Both the position numbers and the translations under genes were made by a program. This document shows positions 62,357-64,000 of a DNA stretch of 64,000 nucleotides, piece after piece (within the stretch, counting starts at the first letter, position 1; every line of letters begins with the position of its first letter). The notes below the pieces were generated by a model that worked only from the letters and a program-made list of their open reading frames with translations, made no database searches and had not been told where the DNA came from. Origin of the DNA: BOG-908 sp963751795 (GTDB lineage: Bacteria; Pseudomonadota; Alphaproteobacteria; Acetobacterales; Acetobacteraceae); the NCBI GenBank assembly GCA_963751795.1, contig CAVVVI010000002.1, forward strand, positions 372,001 to 436,000. The letters run 5' to 3'.

Positions 62357-62974
62357 TCAGGCGTGGCCGGCCGTGCCGGAAAGCAGCATCGGGTTCACCT
62401 TGAGGATGCCCATTGCGCGGCGCCACTTCGTCTCGTGGTCGCCGTCGAACAGGATATCCACGCTGGCGGGGGCGGACAGCCAGGCGTTCTCGCCCATCTC
62501 TCGGTCGAGCTGGCCCGGCCCCCAGCCGGCATAGCCAAGCGCCAGCAGCCCGCGCTCCGGCCCGCCGCCATCGGCGATGGATTTCAGCACGTCGAGGCTG
62601 GCGGTCAGCGCGATCTGCGGGTCCACCAGCAGGCTGCCGTCGCCGGTCCAGTCGGTGGTGTGCAGCACGAAGCCGCGCGCCGCATCCATCGGGCCGCCGC
62701 GGAACAGGTCGATGGCGCGCACGGGCGGCTTGGGGGTGACGTCGAGCTGTTCGAGCAGGTCGCCGAAGCTGGGGCTGGCGAGCGGACGGTTCAGCACGAT
62801 GCCCATGGCACCTTCCGGCGTGTGGGCGCACACGTAGATCACCGCCTGAGCGAAGTGCGGCGTGCTCATGCCCGGCATGGCGATGAGCAGCTGCCCGGTG
62901 AGCAGGCCTTCGCCCGGCTCGGCATCGGCCATGATATCGTCGGCCGTGACGGGTGCTACCTTGCGCCTGGCCAT
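62357..62974 (-). CDS. YqgE/AlgH family protein
   Basis: 205 residues. LTGQLLIAMPGMSTPHFAQAVIYVCAHTPEGAMGIVLNRPL and FRGGPMDAARGFVLHTTDW follow the UPF0301 pattern; ENAWLSAPASVDILFD is the end motif. Role unclear; homologues were named AlgH in Pseudomonas. Divergent from the peroxiredoxin; 161 bases from clpB. Confidence 0.92.
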   Translation of the reverse strand: MARRKVAPVTADDIMADAEPGEGLLTGQLLIAMPGMSTPHFAQAVIYVCAHTPEGAMGIVLNRPLASPSFGDLLEQLDVTPKPPVRAIDLFRGGPMDAARGFVLHTTDWTGDGSLLVDPQIALTASLDVLKSIADGGGPERGLLALGYAGWGPGQLDREMGENAWLSAPASVDILFDGDHETKWRRAMGILKVNPMLLSGTAGHA

Positions 62975-63108
62975 GGAATACGCGGTCCTCGTCCTCGGTT
63001 CGGCTATTGCACATGGGACGCGGCAAGCGGCCCGCCAGCCGTCCCCGGTGACAGAGCGTAACCGAGTGGCTAGAGGTTCCGGGCAAAACCTGCGCGGAGC
63101 CCACCACG

Positions 63109-63588
63109 ATGATCAAGCAAGGCGACACCCTTCCGAGCATGAAGCTGATGCAGGCCACGCCGGAGGGCCCGCGCGAGCTCTCGACCGAGGATCTGTTCCG
63201 CGGCAAGCGCGTGGTGCTGTTCGCCGTGCCGGGCGCCTTCACACCGACCTGCTCGGCGCGGCATCTGCCGGGCTTCAACGAGAACCTGGCCGCGTTCCAG
63301 GCCAAGGGCATCGACACGGTGGCGTGCCTGGCCGTCAACGACGCCTTCGTGATGGGCGCCTGGGCAAAAACCCAGGAGATCCGGCCCGAGATCGTGATGC
63401 TCGCGGACGGTTCGGCGCAGTTCACCCAGGCGCTGGGGCTGGAGCTGGACCTGGTGGCGCGCGGCATGGGCGTGCGCAGCCAGCGTTTCGCGCTGGTGGC
63501 TGACGACATGAAGGTGACGCATCTGGCCATCGAGCAGCCGGGCGATTTCGACGTGAGCCGCGCCGAGGCGGTGCTGGCCAGCTTGTAG
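63109..63588 (+). CDS. Peroxiredoxin (Prx5/hybrid type)
   Basis: 159 residues. The peroxidatic Cys48 is in VPGAFTPTCSARHLPGF; ACLAVNDAFVMGAW and the C-terminal AEAVLASL are Prx5-family marks. Cys73 is the only other cysteine and could resolve the disulfide or be redundant. Reduces H2O2 and alkyl hydroperoxides, probably with glutathione or glutaredoxin. Confidence 0.94.
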   Translation: MIKQGDTLPSMKLMQATPEGPRELSTEDLFRGKRVVLFAVPGAFTPTCSARHLPGFNENLAAFQAKGIDTVACLAVNDAFVMGAWAKTQEIRPEIVMLADGSAQFTQALGLELDLVARGMGVRSQRFALVADDMKVTHLAIEQPGDFDVSRAEAVLASL

Positions 63589-63720
63589 GCGCCACAACCC
63601 TGAATAGAAAAACTTGCCGTTGTTCCCGCGGCGTTCCCTTCACAGGCAGAGTTCTTTCCGCAATGTAACCTGAGGTTGTCCCGACATCGGCATCATGCAC
63701 GCGGCGGGAGGCGAGCGGAG

Positions 63721-64000
63721 GTGCCGGTGGAACAGGGCTGGGTCTATGTGCTGGTGAACTCGTCGATGCCGGGCGTCGTCAAGGTGGGCCGCACGGCACG
63801 GCGGCCGCTGGACCGCGCCGCCGAGCTCTCAGGGCTGACCGCGGTGCCGGTGCCCTTCGTGGTGGCCTACGAGCAGGCGTTTGCCGATTGCCATGAAGCC
63901 GAGCGGGCCATCCACGCGCGGCTGGATGCGGCCGGGCTGCGGCTGGTGGGCAACCGCGAGTTCTTTCGCGGCGCCGCTTCCGACATCATCCGGGTGGTCG
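63721..64000 (+). CDS. GIY-YIG nuclease-family protein, N-terminal part (runs off the window)
   Basis: 93 codons are present from GTG 63721 (GTG 63727 is possible); the gene continues beyond the right edge. GWVYVLVNSSMPGVVKVGRTARRPLDRAAELSG matches the GIY-YIG/T5orf172 start (WVYVL...VKVGRT), followed by ECH-type ADCHEAERAIHARLDAAGLR and NREFFRGA. Members cut or bind DNA, or are phage- and toxin-related. GGGAGG lies about 9 bases before the GTG. The rest of the protein is needed to place it. Confidence 0.75.
   Translation, partial: MPVEQGWVYVLVNSSMPGVVKVGRTARRPLDRAAELSGLTAVPVPFVVAYEQAFADCHEAERAIHARLDAAGLRLVGNREFFRGAASDIIRVV

Overview
The window is GC-rich DNA with densely packed genes. It looks like the chromosome of an alphaproteobacterium of the Rhodospirillales/Acetobacteraceae type. 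The evidence is the gene order PPSR - hemE - hemH - hemJ - rho, HemJ as the protoporphyrinogen oxidase, a CTC-type ribosomal protein L25, the petPR-like MarR/response-regulator pair, a CckA-like hybrid kinase next to flhB, and tlpA back to back with argH. I cannot name the species.

Layout. 1-4.4 kb: an alkanesulfonate operon (FAD enzyme, ssuA, ssuD, ssuC) read leftwards from a promoter shared with a divergent Rrf2 regulator that has four cysteines. 4.5-5.1 kb: a low-GC orphan cassette made of a broken polymorphic-toxin tip and an intact candidate immunity gene. 5.2-15.6 kb: a secreted phosphoesterase, a methyltransferase, ilvE, petP/petR and a sensor kinase, tRNA-Met, an amino-acid permease, pyrF between two copies of a long repeat, a ferredoxin-NADP reductase, tsaE and a sugar-nucleotidyltransferase. 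15.6-18.6 kb: an addB gene broken by about five frameshifts, with no addA after it. 18.7-27.0 kb: an SDR, lolA, a Pro/Tyr-rich secreted protein, PPSR, the likely replication origin, then hemE-hemH-HAD-hemJ and rho. 27.0-35.3 kb: rsmA, hslVU, an EAL protein, tadA, a glutamine amidotransferase, an RluB-type synthase and a low-GC MOSC gene. 35.3-41.5 kb: a two-sided flagellar cluster, flgB-flgC-fliE-fliQ-fliR-flhB-(cckA-like) leftwards and a small gene plus fliO-fliP rightwards. 41.9-49.5 kb: tRNA-Leu, lipB, clpS, a lipoprotein-pgeF-midA-lgt-rfaD block, ubiK, a CBS protein, mscL and tlpA. 49.5-57.4 kb: argH fused in frame to an LptM-like lipoprotein tail, dnaN, a 28-residue membrane peptide, an AIM24-family protein, gloB, a methyltransferase, rplY, pth and ychF. 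57.4-64 kb: argB, a SAP-tailed protein, a DUF3859-like protein, clpB with one frameshift, yqgE, a peroxiredoxin and the start of a GIY-YIG protein.

Most of the window is housekeeping: haem, arginine, lipoate, proteostasis, DNA replication, translation and flagellar export. The unusual parts are the toxin/immunity relic, the decaying repair locus (addB broken, addA absent, amgK apparently deleted between tsaE and the nucleotidyltransferase), the argH-lipoprotein fusion, and two families of dispersed repeats that reach into coding sequence and sit inside at least one operon. Base-level frameshifts (addB, clpB, toxin tip) could be real decay or sequencing errors; the sequence alone cannot decide.
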